Assembly (NCBI RefSeq): GCF_004361815.1 | Contig: NZ_SNWA01000001.1 | Location: 4,092,001-4,156,000 of the forward strand | Source: Paraburkholderia sp. BL10I2N1 | Lineage (GTDB): Bacteria > Pseudomonadota > Gammaproteobacteria > Burkholderiales > Burkholderiaceae | Direction: 5' to 3' | DNA length: 64,000 bases | Shown here: positions 1 to 7,096 of the stretch, one piece after another | How positions within the stretch are numbered: the first letter of the stretch is position 1 | How the letters are laid out: every line of letters starts with the position of its first letter | Program-made: the position numbers and the translations under genes | The notes under the pieces: generated by a model | What the model was told of the DNA's origin: nothing | What the model saw: only the letters and a program-made list of their open reading frames with translations | Databases searched by the model: none

Positions 1-49
1 CGGGCGTGGAGTCAGGCCGGAACCTACTAACTTGTTATGAGGTGACACC

Positions 50-370
50 GTGAATGACGCAGTCAACCAGCACATGGATGTGCTGATCGAGAAGAACCTG
101 GCCCAACACGACCGGATCGTGTCACTTGAGGAGACCAACGCAGCGCTGCGCCACCTGCTCGCCGAAGCCTCCAAGGAGATCGCCACGCAGGGCGACATGA
201 TCAAGGAGCTTGAGGTGATCACCGAAGCGCAATGTGGAAAGCTCACCGAAGCCCACATCGAGATCGTCCGCTTGCGCACGCTGATCGCCGAAGCCTCCAA
301 GGAGATCGTCCGCCTGCGCAAGCTGATCGCCGAAGTCTACAACATAGTCAAGAGAAGAGGTAAGCCATGA
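50..370 (+). CDS. Phage coiled-coil protein with internal repeats
   Basis: This 106-residue protein starts at GTG 50, behind the Shine-Dalgarno GAGGTGA at 39-45. It is almost entirely predicted helix and coiled coil. The unit LIAEASKEIVRLRKL is repeated at protein level, and at DNA level the stretch coding AEASKEI recurs near 161-183 and 288-310. No catalytic motif is visible. Its stop overlaps the next start (ATGA), so the two genes are translationally coupled. A structural or scaffold-like role is only a guess; no family is recognised. Confidence 0.7.
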   Translation: MNDAVNQHMDVLIEKNLAQHDRIVSLEETNAALRHLLAEASKEIATQGDMIKELEVITEAQCGKLTEAHIEIVRLRTLIAEASKEIVRLRKLIAEVYNIVKRRGKP

Positions 371-489
371 GAACCCGAGGTCTGTTCCTGGTGCTGGCCA
401 CCACACTGGTGGCGCCGCATCTGTCGCTCAACACGGCCCTCGCGCTCGGCGCGGTGTGGATCGTGCTGTGGTTTCTGTCATGGATCTGA
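367..489 (+). CDS. Small single-span membrane protein (40 aa)
   Basis: This short ORF overlaps the preceding stop by the ATGA tetranucleotide. The product is 40 residues with a basic start (MRTRG) and a continuous hydrophobic stretch from residue 6 to the C-terminus ending WFLSWI. It is one of three or four micro-membrane proteins in this prophage. A holin-like or host-interaction role cannot be told from the sequence. The coupling and the downstream SD (GAGGAG, 488-493) around its stop support a real gene. Confidence 0.55.
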   Translation: MRTRGLFLVLATTLVAPHLSLNTALALGAVWIVLWFLSWI

Positions 490-500
490 GGAGCATGGGC

Positions 501-824
501 ATGAGCACATTCCGTAACATCAGGGTGTTCGTCGACCCCAACATGCCAGCGACATTCCGCTGGGTGAACGTCATAGATGGGCCGACCGTTGGCTTCGATG
601 GCGAGATGGTCGTGGCGGTGTACTTCGGTATGGGTGCGCGTAACTCGATCTGGGTGCTCGCTGAGTGGCGCGAGGCGATCGAGAAAACCCCCCTCGCCAC
701 CATGCGGATCGGCCCGGAGCATACACCCATCGAGACAGTACCGTGGACTGACCTGATCGCGAAGATCGACGCGCTCACGGTTGATGCTGTGGTTCAACTC
801 GTGCGCGAACGCATGGAGGTGTGA
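501..824 (+). CDS. Small phage protein, paralogous family A
   Basis: This is a 107-residue protein. ATG 501 is preferred over upstream starts because GAGGAG at 488-493 sits 7 bases before it. The body looks beta-rich (RWVNVIDGPTVGF, MVVAVYF) and ends in a helix, VQLVRERMEV. Weak but ordered similarity to the products at 1605 and 3063 (W-V/I-x-L-F-E-N core, then a DxL helix) suggests duplication. The last codons ATGGAGGTG double as the SD for the next gene. Function is unknown. Confidence 0.7.
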   Translation: MSTFRNIRVFVDPNMPATFRWVNVIDGPTVGFDGEMVVAVYFGMGARNSIWVLAEWREAIEKTPLATMRIGPEHTPIETVPWTDLIAKIDALTVDAVVQLVRERMEV

Positions 825-825
825 G

Positions 826-1101
826 ATGGACGATATAACGGATGACCTGAAGAAGAAGCTGAACCCAGGCTACTGGGAGCGCGACCATAGCGAGGTCCTG
901 TTCAATGCCGTCGTCATCGCCTACCACATGGGCAGGCTGCTGCAGGATGAGCGGCTGATCAATATCGACATGGATGTGTACGACTGGGCGGTGCAGTTCG
1001 AGATCGAGTGGCGTGCGATCGAGGGATACCGAAGTGATCCATGGGTGAAGCTGCGCGAGTTCACCTCGCTCAAGCTCGTAGAGAAACGCATGGAGGTGTG
1101 A
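826..1101 (+). CDS. Small helical phage protein, paralogous family B
   Basis: This 91-residue, mostly helical protein starts one base after the upstream stop (TGAgATG). It shares a layout with the products at 1103 and 1943: NAxxIAxxxG near residue 22-30, then W-AVQFE-x-EW, then a C-terminal helix ending in ERM or QRM. The last residues LVEKRMEV are encoded by a 23-base stretch (1085-1107) identical to 808-830, which includes the SD and start of the following gene. There is no known domain; function is unknown. Confidence 0.7.
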   Translation: MDDITDDLKKKLNPGYWERDHSEVLFNAVVIAYHMGRLLQDERLINIDMDVYDWAVQFEIEWRAIEGYRSDPWVKLREFTSLKLVEKRMEV

Positions 1102-1102
1102 G

Positions 1103-1372
1103 ATGGATGAAGATGCGATCAACGAGTTGTGCACCAACGCCATGCAGATCGGGTTCTTTCTTGCGCAGTATGGCAAGGGCAGCATCGAGGACGTGAAGGC
1201 CGACGTGCTCGACATCGCGCGCCAGTGTGAGAGCGCATGGCGCGCGTACTGTGAGGAGTGCCACGACGAACGGGCCAAAGGCGGAACACCTGCGCAGATG
1301 ACGTTTGTCGACTGGTGCAGCGAGTGGTGCGCCGTGCAGGTTGTGCTCGAACGCATGGGCGTGTCGGAGTAA
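1103..1372 (+). CDS. Small helical phage protein, paralogous family B
   Basis: This 89-residue paralogue of the preceding gene has NAMQIGFFLAQYG, CESAWRAY and a C-terminal VQVVLERMGVSE. It is richer in cysteine (C10, four around residues 50-60, two near the end) than its relatives, though no clear metal site is obvious. It sits one base after the preceding stop with the SD inside the upstream codons. The stop codon begins the 17-base motif at 1370-1386 that recurs at 12012-12028. Confidence 0.7.
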   Translation: MDEDAINELCTNAMQIGFFLAQYGKGSIEDVKADVLDIARQCESAWRAYCEECHDERAKGGTPAQMTFVDWCSEWCAVQVVLERMGVSE

Positions 1373-1386
1373 CGCACCTATCACGC
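1370..1386 (+). repeat. 17-base repeat at a stop codon, copy 1
   Basis: TAACGCACCTATCACGC begins with the stop codon of the upstream gene and is identical to 12012-12028, also beginning at a stop. A 13-base core of it (GCACCTATCACGC) occurs again inside the AAA ATPase gene near 3821. No role is known. Confidence 0.6.
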
Positions 1387-1428
1387 GCGCAAAACGTCAA
1401 CATTTTTAAGGTGCAGAGGAGAAGGACG

Positions 1429-1608
1429 ATGAGTGACATCGACAACACTCTGAAAAACCGCCGCTGGTACATGCGGCAGCGCATCACGTGGCTGACCAAC
1501 GCCATCGAGCGGGTCGAACGCGGTGAGCCGTACAGCATCACGCTGGACGTGCTGAAGCGCAACCTGGCGGACAGCGTGGTGATGCTCATGGAGATGGAGG
1601 AAACATGA
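1429..1608 (+). CDS. Small phage protein (59 aa), unknown
   Basis: ATG 1429 follows a good SD (AGAGGAG). The product is short, basic in the first half (NRRWYMRQRITWL) and helical, ending SVVMLMEMEET. The final Met-Glu-Met-Glu codons ATGGAGATGGAGG carry the SD for the next gene, which starts by a 4-base overlap. This is the same coding economy seen at 808-830. No family is recognised. Confidence 0.6.
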   Translation: MSDIDNTLKNRRWYMRQRITWLTNAIERVERGEPYSITLDVLKRNLADSVVMLMEMEET

Positions 1609-1946
1609 AGAAGAACCTGTGCGAGTTGAAGCCGATCCTCGTCGAGCTGGAGGACGGGGATGGCCACGAGGTCGACGGCTACCACTGGGTCAAGCTGTTC
1701 GAGAACATGCTGTTCATCCTGTTCGACCCGGAGTATGAGCTGTGTGGCGTATCGCAGGAGGGCAGCGGCGGCACTACCTACGTGACGGAGGACTTCTTCC
1801 CGATGGCTGACCTGAACTGGGGCAGCGGCCGGGGCGAGAGGCCCCAGGACACAGTCGTGGCGGTCTCGCAGGAGGAGCTTCAGCAGCTCGTCCACGAGCG
1901 CATGTGCCAGCACACCATTGAAATGCTTCAGGAGCGCATGACATGA
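1605..1946 (+). CDS. Small phage protein, paralogous family A
   Basis: This 113-residue protein starts ATG 1605, overlapping the upstream stop. The central HWVKLFENMLFILF matches NWIGLFENRVLVLV in the product at 3063, and both continue through a VTEDFF/VTAEYA strand to an ELQQLVHERM or ELAEAINERS helix and a final LQERMT or LSSRFD helix. These shared blocks indicate a duplicated fold. It is probably soluble; function is unknown. Confidence 0.7.
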   Translation: MKKNLCELKPILVELEDGDGHEVDGYHWVKLFENMLFILFDPEYELCGVSQEGSGGTTYVTEDFFPMADLNWGSGRGERPQDTVVAVSQEELQQLVHERMCQHTIEMLQERMT

Positions 1947-2209
1947 GCAGCCACGCAGAGCGGGAGCACGACGATCAGTTGCTGATCGAGAACGCGATCG
2001 AGATCGCGCTGTGGGTTGGGCACACCGGCTACAGCCCGGGCAGCGAGGCGCTGGACGAAGCCGGCGGCATCAGCGCGTGGATACAGGATCGCGCGGTGCA
2101 GTTCGAGAAAGAGCACAAGGACGCGGACTGGGACGACCTCCGCGGATACTACGATGCGATCGAGGACTGGATCACGGCGTATGCCGTTGCGCAACGCATG
2201 GAGAACTGA
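1943..2209 (+). CDS. Small helical phage protein, paralogous family B
   Basis: This 88-residue third member of family B starts ATG 1943, overlapping the preceding stop (ATGA). It carries ENAIEIALWVGHTGY, DRAVQFEKEHKD and a C-terminal AYAVAQRMEN, lining up with the products at 826 and 1103. It is strongly acidic. Family A and B members alternate here (501 A, 826 B, 1103 B, 1605 A, 1943 B, 3063 A), which suggests that A-B blocks were duplicated. Confidence 0.7.
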   Translation: MSSHAEREHDDQLLIENAIEIALWVGHTGYSPGSEALDEAGGISAWIQDRAVQFEKEHKDADWDDLRGYYDAIEDWITAYAVAQRMEN

Positions 2210-2210
2210 T

Positions 2211-2387
2211 ATGGCCAAGTCATTCGTATACAACCGGTTTGATATCGTGCCAAGCGGCAACGAGATCCCCGATGCAGAAGGCGAGTGGGTCAAGGCACAG
2301 GACGCCCTCGATCGCGAAGCCGTGCTGCAGGCGAAGATCCGCACGCTCGAAGTCCAACTGAAGGACCTCAAGGAGGGTGAGGCGTGA
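2211..2387 (+). CDS. Small phage protein with C-terminal helix (58 aa)
   Basis: ATG 2211 follows directly on the upstream stop, with GGAG of the preceding RMEN codons as likely SD. The product begins MAKSFVYNRFDIVPSG and ends in a charged amphipathic helix (AKIRTLEVQLKDLKEGEA) that could form a short coiled coil. The last codons AAGGAGGGTGAGG supply the SD for the next GTG start. No family is recognised. Confidence 0.6.
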   Translation: MAKSFVYNRFDIVPSGNEIPDAEGEWVKAQDALDREAVLQAKIRTLEVQLKDLKEGEA

Positions 2388-2548
2388 ACCCCTACCAGCT
2401 GCGTGAGCTGCTGGCCAGCAGCAACATCCACACCCACGACTACGAGCCGACAGGCTGCCTCGATGCGCCGGACCTCATACCCGATGGCGCGACCCGGCTG
2501 CTGACATGGTGCGAGCCTCGCAGGATGGGCAACCGGGAGGGAGCATGA
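2384..2548 (+). CDS. Small phage protein (54 aa), GTG start
   Basis: GTG 2384 overlaps the upstream stop (GTGA) and lies behind AAGGAGGGTGAGG. The 54-residue product (NPYQLRELLASSNIHTHDYE near its start) is polar and ends RRMGNREGA, whose codons contain GGGAGGGAG, the SD of the next ORF. Coupling on both sides is the main evidence that it is translated. Function is unknown. Confidence 0.5.
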   Translation: MNPYQLRELLASSNIHTHDYEPTGCLDAPDLIPDGATRLLTWCEPRRMGNREGA

Positions 2549-2637
2549 ACGACATTAGAGTGCTTCTCATTACGGCGCTGGTGATGCTCGCCATCAGTCT
2601 GGATCTGATCCTCATCTTCCTGCATAACCTGTTTTAA
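2545..2637 (+). CDS. Micro-membrane protein (30 aa)
   Basis: This ORF of 30 codons starts ATG 2545 behind a very strong SD and ends TAA 2637. Apart from MNDIRV and the tail HNLF it is one hydrophobic helix (LLITALVMLAISLDLILIF). It is the last gene before a promoter-containing gap, so it closes a transcription unit. A single-span membrane peptide is likely; role unknown. Confidence 0.5.
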   Translation: MNDIRVLLITALVMLAISLDLILIFLHNLF

Positions 2638-2642
2638 TTTAC

Positions 2643-2671
2643 TTGCTAACAGGACATACACACGTTAGCAT
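2643..2671 (+). promoter_or_regulatory. Candidate sigma-70 promoter
   Basis: TTGCTA (2643-2648), a 17-base spacer, then TAGCAT (2666-2671). The box carries GCTAAC and GTTAGC, the hexamer enriched in this prophage. The arrangement matches the candidate before the ssDNA-binding-like gene at 20296-20324. It would drive 2697 onwards. Confidence 0.45.
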
Positions 2672-2696
2672 CTAACCTACATTTCGTGAGGTACTT

Positions 2697-2915
2697 ATGG
2701 ACCCGGTGCTCAGGCGGTTTACAGCCGTTGACTGGATCGGCGTCATCGCCACGGTGGCAATGGCGTTCGTGGTTGCGTGGTCGTTCTGGATGCGCGACTG
2801 GATCGGTGTGGCGGCTCTCAGCATCTCGCTGGCGATGTGGACGTTCGCTTGCTGGCGCACGTACGTGCGGCGCAAGAAGCAGATGCTCGAAGAGATTTTC
2901 AACAGGATCATGTGA
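2697..2915 (+). CDS. Two-span membrane protein (72 aa)
   Basis: ATG 2697 follows SD GAGGT at 2688-2692. Two hydrophobic spans (about residues 12-29 and 35-52) are separated by a short loop, then comes a basic tail YVRRKKQMLEEIFNRIM that should face the cytoplasm. Size and layout would fit a small phage membrane protein such as a holin or superinfection factor, but nothing specific proves this. It is the first gene after the promoter at 2643. Confidence 0.6.
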   Translation: MDPVLRRFTAVDWIGVIATVAMAFVVAWSFWMRDWIGVAALSISLAMWTFACWRTYVRRKKQMLEEIFNRIM

Positions 2916-2918
2916 GCC

Positions 2919-3062
2919 ATGGACAGCGAACCGAAGGACCCGGAGCGGCAGGCGAAGATCAGGAGCATCCGGCTGGTACTGCGCCGCGAGTGGCTCACGC
3001 CGGCTGAGCGGCTGGAGCTGGAGGCTGCACTCTTACGGCTGATCGGCCACCAGGAGAAGTGA
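2919..3062 (+). CDS. Small basic helical phage protein (47 aa)
   Basis: ATG 2919 to TGA 3062, 47 residues, starting four bases after the upstream stop. The product (KIRSIRLVLRREWLTPAERLEL in part) is basic and helical. The RREWLTPAERLEL segment looks like a short helix-turn-helix or protein-binding helix pair. Its last codons include GGAG, used as SD by the next gene, whose ATG follows immediately. Confidence 0.5.
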   Translation: MDSEPKDPERQAKIRSIRLVLRREWLTPAERLELEAALLRLIGHQEK

Positions 3063-3368
3063 ATGTCCTCGCCAAAAAGACGTATCGCCCAGGTGTTCCC
3101 GGCGGAACTGGACGACCTGCCCGACCTCAACTGGATCGGCCTGTTCGAGAACAGGGTGCTGGTCCTCGTCAGTAAGGACGGCCCGGTCGCCGTGACCCGC
3201 GGTGGAGCATGCGACGACACGCTGGTGACAGCGGAGTACGCCGTGCCGCTGACACTGCGCTTTGAGGACGACATCATCAAGACCGTTCCCCCCGACGAGC
3301 TGGCGGAGGCCATCAACGAGCGCAGCCGGGAGGCCATGCTCGAATACCTGTCCAGCCGATTCGATTGA
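3063..3368 (+). CDS. Small phage protein, paralogous family A
   Basis: This 101-residue protein shares NWIGLFENRVLVLV, DTLVTAEYAVPL and a helical ELAEAINERSREAMLEYL end with the products at 1605 and, more weakly, 501. It probably has a compact beta-sheet core with two C-terminal helices. It ends the small-gene block before the AAA ATPase. Function is unknown; paralogy is the firmest statement. Confidence 0.7.
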   Translation: MSSPKRRIAQVFPAELDDLPDLNWIGLFENRVLVLVSKDGPVAVTRGGACDDTLVTAEYAVPLTLRFEDDIIKTVPPDELAEAINERSREAMLEYLSSRFD

Positions 3369-3448
3369 CTGCTTACTTAGGAGTGCGACACGTCAGGTTT
3401 TGGTTCATCCCCCCAGCAGTAACTTACTAACCAGGTTAGGAGCATCAA
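3369..3448 (+). promoter_or_regulatory. Leader with C6A box before the AAA ATPase
   Basis: This 80-base gap carries CCCCCCA (3409-3415), then TTACTAACC and TTAGGAGCA just before the start. The same order, a run of six C plus A, ACT repeats and GGAGCA, is seen before the genes at 6206 and 19801, with partial versions at 8243 and 10685. The role is unknown; a shared regulatory leader is the inference. Confidence 0.4.
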
Positions 3449-4456
3449 ATGAAATTCGCAGACATCCATACGTCGGTCATGAAGCAGTTCGCCACCACCA
3501 ACCGCATCGTGCCGTTCATCCTCGGCAAGCCCGGCGGCGGCAAGACGGAACTTGGCCGCAAGGTAGGACGTGACTTCGCGTTCGCAGATGGCGGCGGCTT
3601 TGACAAGGTGATCGAGTTCAACGCATCGCTGCGCGATCCGGTCGACCTGCTGGGCACGCCGAACAATACCGGCGAGTGCACCGTGTGGGTGCCGCCGAAA
3701 GAACTGTATGACCTGCGCCAGGGCCGCAACCTGCTGATCCTCGAAGAGCTCAGCGACGCGTCGGTGCCGATGCAGAACGGCCTGTGCGGTCTGATCCATG
3801 ACCGCAAGCTCAACGAGCTGCACCTATCACGCGACACGTACATCATCGCCACGGGCAACCGCACGGAAGACAAGTCCGGTGCGAACCGCATCACGTCGAA
3901 GCTCGCCAACCGGACGCGGCGCTTTGACTTCGACGAGAACATCGACGACTGGTGCGAGTGGGCGCTCAACGCGGGCATCGACATCATGCTGATCCAGTTC
4001 CTGCGCTTCAAGCCCAACCTGTTGTCCGACTTCGATCCGAACCGCTTCCAGAACCCCACTCCCCGCTCGTGGGAGCGCGTGTCGCTGATCCCGGAGGACC
4101 TCGATGCGGACCTGTTCTACGGCAACGTGGCGGGCGAGGTGGGTGAAGGCGCGGCGGCTGAGTTCACGGCCTTTCGCAAGGTAGCCGCAAACCTGCCGAA
4201 CATCGACAACATCATCATGAACCCGGCGACGGCACCCGTGCCCGAAGGCGACCCGGCGGTGATGTATGCGCTGACCGGCGCAATCGCACAGCGCACGTCC
4301 AAGGACAACCTGGACCGCATCAACGAGTATATGGACCGGTTGCCGGTGGACTTCTCCGTGCTTTTTATGAGTGACGTGGTGAAGATGAAGCCCGAGGTGA
4401 AATCGACAAAAGCCTTTGTGGGCTGGGCGGTAAGGAACGCCAGTGTCTTAGTGTGA
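3449..4456 (+). CDS. MoxR-type AAA+ ATPase
   Basis: This is a 335-residue AAA+ protein. Walker A is GKPGGGKTE (residues 26-34), Walker B is LLILEE (about 95-100) and the sensor-1 region is IIATGNRTED (about 131-140). This order is typical of MoxR/CobS-like remodelling ATPases, which usually work with a VWA-domain partner. That partner is present at 8243, a protein with a metallopeptidase-like motif and a MIDAS-like DxSGS. ATG 3449 has the SD TTAGGAGCA. In the cell it would act as a cytoplasmic hexamer remodelling a protein complex; the target is unknown. Confidence 0.88.
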   Translation: MKFADIHTSVMKQFATTNRIVPFILGKPGGGKTELGRKVGRDFAFADGGGFDKVIEFNASLRDPVDLLGTPNNTGECTVWVPPKELYDLRQGRNLLILEELSDASVPMQNGLCGLIHDRKLNELHLSRDTYIIATGNRTEDKSGANRITSKLANRTRRFDFDENIDDWCEWALNAGIDIMLIQFLRFKPNLLSDFDPNRFQNPTPRSWERVSLIPEDLDADLFYGNVAGEVGEGAAAEFTAFRKVAANLPNIDNIIMNPATAPVPEGDPAVMYALTGAIAQRTSKDNLDRINEYMDRLPVDFSVLFMSDVVKMKPEVKSTKAFVGWAVRNASVLV

Positions 4457-4460
4457 TGCC

Positions 4461-4772
4461 ATGAAACGCCACCGTTACCACATGGACATCCAGAAGGGGC
4501 TCATCCTGGTCAACGGTGGCGTGTCCCACCCCAACGGCTGGATGATCCTGCGCAGCGGGGACTTGAACAAAGCATGGCGCCGCTACTACCCGCCGGGCTA
4601 CAACGAGAGATTCGCCGGGAGGGACGACGCGAGGGCCACGCTGGTGCGCCACTACACCGGCAGCCAGGAGTGGTGGGTCTCGTGGGTGAGCGGCCCGGAG
4701 ACAGGCAGTGAGATCGGTCCGTTCCCGAGCAAGGCAGCGGCGTGGGCCGCGTACAAACTGTTAACGAGTTAG
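4461..4772 (+). CDS. Small phage protein, paralogous family C
   Basis: This 103-residue protein starts four bases after the ATPase stop. It is rich in Trp and Tyr, with a beta-type core (EWWVSWVSGPETG) and a closing IGPFPSKAAAWAAYKLL helix. The block G-P-F-P-S/T-x-x-A-A-x-A-A recurs in the products at 5292, 5608 and 5934. The strand-strand-helix pattern is like small DNA- or protein-binding modules such as AP2-like folds, but no assignment is made. Confidence 0.65.
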   Translation: MKRHRYHMDIQKGLILVNGGVSHPNGWMILRSGDLNKAWRRYYPPGYNERFAGRDDARATLVRHYTGSQEWWVSWVSGPETGSEIGPFPSKAAAWAAYKLLTS

Positions 4773-4781
4773 GAGGTTGGT

Positions 4782-5282
4782 ATGGGTACAGATATCCACA
4801 TGGTGCTCGAACGCGAGCACAACGGTAAATGGGTGGGCGTGCACAACTTCGACAGCAGGCACATGGAATACAACGAGGCCACGCGGCAAGCAGTGGTGGC
4901 GTACAACGCCACGCTGGGGAGTGATGTTGAGTACGGCCTGCGCGCACAGCTGCCCATGTACTGCGACTGGGGTGTGCGACACCGGAACTACGCCCTGTTC
5001 GGTTCGCTGGCGAATGTGCGGCGGGATGGCGATGGCGCACCAGATCCGAAAGGCGTACCGGACGACGTGTCCGACCTGGCCAGAATGGAGATCGATGGCT
5101 GGGGCATCGATGGACATAGCCACACATGGTGGACGCTGCGGGAAGCGCTGCCGGTGTTCGCCGCGCATATATGCCCCGAAGACCTCCTGGGCGAAGAGCG
5201 CAAGAGGCTGTCGAGCAGGCTGTTCGAGGTCGACGAGGAGGATGTAGACCAGTACCGGCTGATCATCTGGTTCGACAATTGA
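4782..5282 (+). CDS. Conserved phage protein of MGTDIH type
   Basis: This 166-residue protein starts ATG 4782 after a perfect TAGGAGG. It begins MGTDIHMVLE and contains RNYALFGSLANVR, GVPDDVS and a DGHSHTWWTLRE segment. That order matches a hypothetical protein met in many tailed phages, recognised here from memory of the family's look. The conserved Asp and His residues (DIH, DGHSH) could bind metal. No activity is established. It lies between two family C genes. Confidence 0.65.
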   Translation: MGTDIHMVLEREHNGKWVGVHNFDSRHMEYNEATRQAVVAYNATLGSDVEYGLRAQLPMYCDWGVRHRNYALFGSLANVRRDGDGAPDPKGVPDDVSDLARMEIDGWGIDGHSHTWWTLREALPVFAAHICPEDLLGEERKRLSSRLFEVDEEDVDQYRLIIWFDN

Positions 5283-5291
5283 GGGTCAATC

Positions 5292-5606
5292 ATGAAGATC
5301 ACCTTCAAGCATCGCAATGGCAGGCATGATGACGTGCCCGGCTGCATCCCGTCCAACCTCACAACGATCTTCTACGATGAGCAGGGGCAAGGCGGCCGGA
5401 TGATGTGGCTTTCGGTACTCCATGATGCACCCACGTGGCTGTACTGCGGCGGGGATAGCCCGGACCTCTGGGAGCGTACCGTGGTTCGCCATCCGGGCGG
5501 GGGCTGGTATATCCATGCCTGGGACACCAGGTTTCCCGGCGAGCCGTCCCAGCGTTTCCCTTGCCGCAAGGCAGCCTTCACGGCTGCGCGCGTGCTGGGG
5601 TTCTGA
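5292..5606 (+). CDS. Small phage protein, paralogous family C
   Basis: This 104-residue protein has SD GAGGG before ATG 5292. Its C-terminal half reads WERTVVRHPGGGWYIHAW, then QRFPCRKAAFTAARVLGF, the family C ending. The N-terminal half (TTIFYDEQG, MMWLSVLHD) is beta-rich. Together with 4461, 5608 and 5934 it forms a cluster of four related neighbours. Confidence 0.65.
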   Translation: MKITFKHRNGRHDDVPGCIPSNLTTIFYDEQGQGGRMMWLSVLHDAPTWLYCGGDSPDLWERTVVRHPGGGWYIHAWDTRFPGEPSQRFPCRKAAFTAARVLGF

Positions 5607-5607
5607 G

Positions 5608-5937
5608 ATGAAGATCATCAAGAAGGTCCACAGGCAGGTCCAGACCGTGGCTGAGCGGTCCTACTACCTGATGGAGGATGAGGACGGCGGCAGGTGGGAG
5701 ACCGACTTCCGCAACGATGCGATGCTGGTGTTTCCTCCCCGATGGCTCGCCAGTAACGGCACCCATATCTGGATGATTGCGCGGTGGCGCGGTGGCGGCT
5801 ACTGGCTGTGCCATTCATTCACCGAGGCATGGGTCGTCGACGACCGTCTCCGCAAGCAGTCCGAGCCGATCCCCGAGATCGGTCCGTTCCCCACACGCAG
5901 GGCGGCGATCGCCGCGATGAGGGTGTTGCATTCATGA
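5608..5937 (+). CDS. Small phage protein, paralogous family C
   Basis: This 109-residue protein starts ATG 5608, one base after the upstream stop. It opens MKIIKKVHRQVQTVAE, like MKIIEKQVETES in the next gene, and closes IGPFPTRRAAIAAMRVLHS. The similar openings and shared ending make 5608 and 5934 the clearest recent duplicates of family C. Function is unknown. Confidence 0.68.
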   Translation: MKIIKKVHRQVQTVAERSYYLMEDEDGGRWETDFRNDAMLVFPPRWLASNGTHIWMIARWRGGGYWLCHSFTEAWVVDDRLRKQSEPIPEIGPFPTRRAAIAAMRVLHS

Positions 5938-6164
5938 AGATCATCGAGAAGCAGGTTGAGACGGAGAGCTGCTACCCCACCATCAAGCTGGAGAACGGCT
6001 GGACGATCGTGTTCCGCGGCGAGGTGACAGAGGTGTGGGTGGACCAGAAGATCTTCGCCCTCAAGGACGAATCGGGCTGGCGCCCTTACCGGCTGTCCGC
6101 AAGATGGAGCAGCGACGAACGCTACCCGTCCCGCCTGGCGGCGATGGTGGCAGCGAGGATGTAG
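5934..6164 (+). CDS. Small phage protein, paralogous family C
   Basis: This 76-residue protein overlaps the upstream stop by ATGA. It is a shorter copy of the preceding gene: MKIIEKQVETES, a central LENGWTIVFRG strand pair, and the end RYPSRLAAMVAARM. It terminates the family C cluster, followed by a C6A leader before the next gene. Confidence 0.65.
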   Translation: MKIIEKQVETESCYPTIKLENGWTIVFRGEVTEVWVDQKIFALKDESGWRPYRLSARWSSDERYPSRLAAMVAARM

Positions 6165-6205
6165 GCAGTAAACCCCCCACTACTGAATAACTTAGGAGCA
6201 GCATC
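6165..6205 (+). promoter_or_regulatory. Leader with C6A box
   Basis: A short gap with CCCCCCA (6173-6179), CTACTGAATAACTT and TTAGGAGCA before ATG 6206. It resembles the leader at 3409 closely, and both precede genes of the MoxR-VWA set. Confidence 0.4.
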
Positions 6206-7096
6206 ATGGACATGCGTGCAACCCCCCTGTGCGCCAAAGCAATGCTCGTCAAACTGACGATCCGCCGCGCGAACCTGTCGCGCCGGGACGCTGCGGCCGA
6301 GACGCTGATCCAGCAGACGCTGGACGACGCCAGCCTGATCGTCAGCAGCAAGCTGTTCCGCGACAAGGCCAACCCCGTCAACCGGATCATGTCGACGGCC
6401 GCCGAGGTCTACACCTATCACAAAAAGCATACGCTACCGTGGGCCGACAAAGGTCCGCGGCTGCTGCCCAACGGGCTCTACTTCGAATACCGTGACGCCA
6501 TGCGCCACCGCATCGCCCAGGTGGACGCGATGCTCAACGAGCACATGCCGCACTACGACTCGTATGTGAGCACGGACATCGCCTGCCGCAGCAAGTCACT
6601 CGGCGCGGCCTCGCGTGCCCAGGTGGGGGACTACCCTTCGGCGGAACAGTTCAGGGAGCGTATGGGGTTTGACCTGCGCTTCTCCCCGCTGCCCGACAGC
6701 CAGCACTTCCTGTTCGATCTGTCCGCCGAAGACCAGGCGGGATTCGAGCAGGCGCTCACCGATGCGCGCATCGGCGCACGCAACGATGCAGTGCGCAGGA
6801 TGTTAGAACCTACCCAGCATCTGGTTAGCAGGTTGAACGTCCCAATCGGCGAAAACGGGAGTATATTTCGTGACTCGGCGCTCACCAATGTGGTGGAAGG
6901 GATCGACCTGGCGAGGAAGCTGACGCTGGACGAAGACCCCGATATCACGGCGGTGACGGAAGAGCTGGCGAAGGCGGTGCGCAAGTGCGTGGACGGCAAG
7001 GAGCTGCTGCGTGAGTCGCCTGCCACGCGCGAGGCGGCGGTGAAGAAGCTCGAGCAGCTGGCCTCGCAGATGAGTGCGTTCATGGTGGGAGTGTGA
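6206..7096 (+). CDS. DUF3150-like phage protein
   Basis: This 296-residue protein is mainly helical. The centre carries THE motif order seen in a phage family usually labelled DUF3150: a VKLTIRR start, YHKKHTLPWADKG, RLLPNGLYFEY, then PSAEQFRERMGFDLRFSPLPD and IFRDSAL. That label is from memory and should be tested. Such proteins are found near MoxR-type ATPases and VWA proteins in phages and mobile elements, and here it sits between the two. It may be the third subunit of that machine. The last 22 bases (7075-7096) recur at 7260-7281. Confidence 0.65.
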   Translation: MDMRATPLCAKAMLVKLTIRRANLSRRDAAAETLIQQTLDDASLIVSSKLFRDKANPVNRIMSTAAEVYTYHKKHTLPWADKGPRLLPNGLYFEYRDAMRHRIAQVDAMLNEHMPHYDSYVSTDIACRSKSLGAASRAQVGDYPSAEQFRERMGFDLRFSPLPDSQHFLFDLSAEDQAGFEQALTDARIGARNDAVRRMLEPTQHLVSRLNVPIGENGSIFRDSALTNVVEGIDLARKLTLDEDPDITAVTEELAKAVRKCVDGKELLRESPATREAAVKKLEQLASQMSAFMVGV

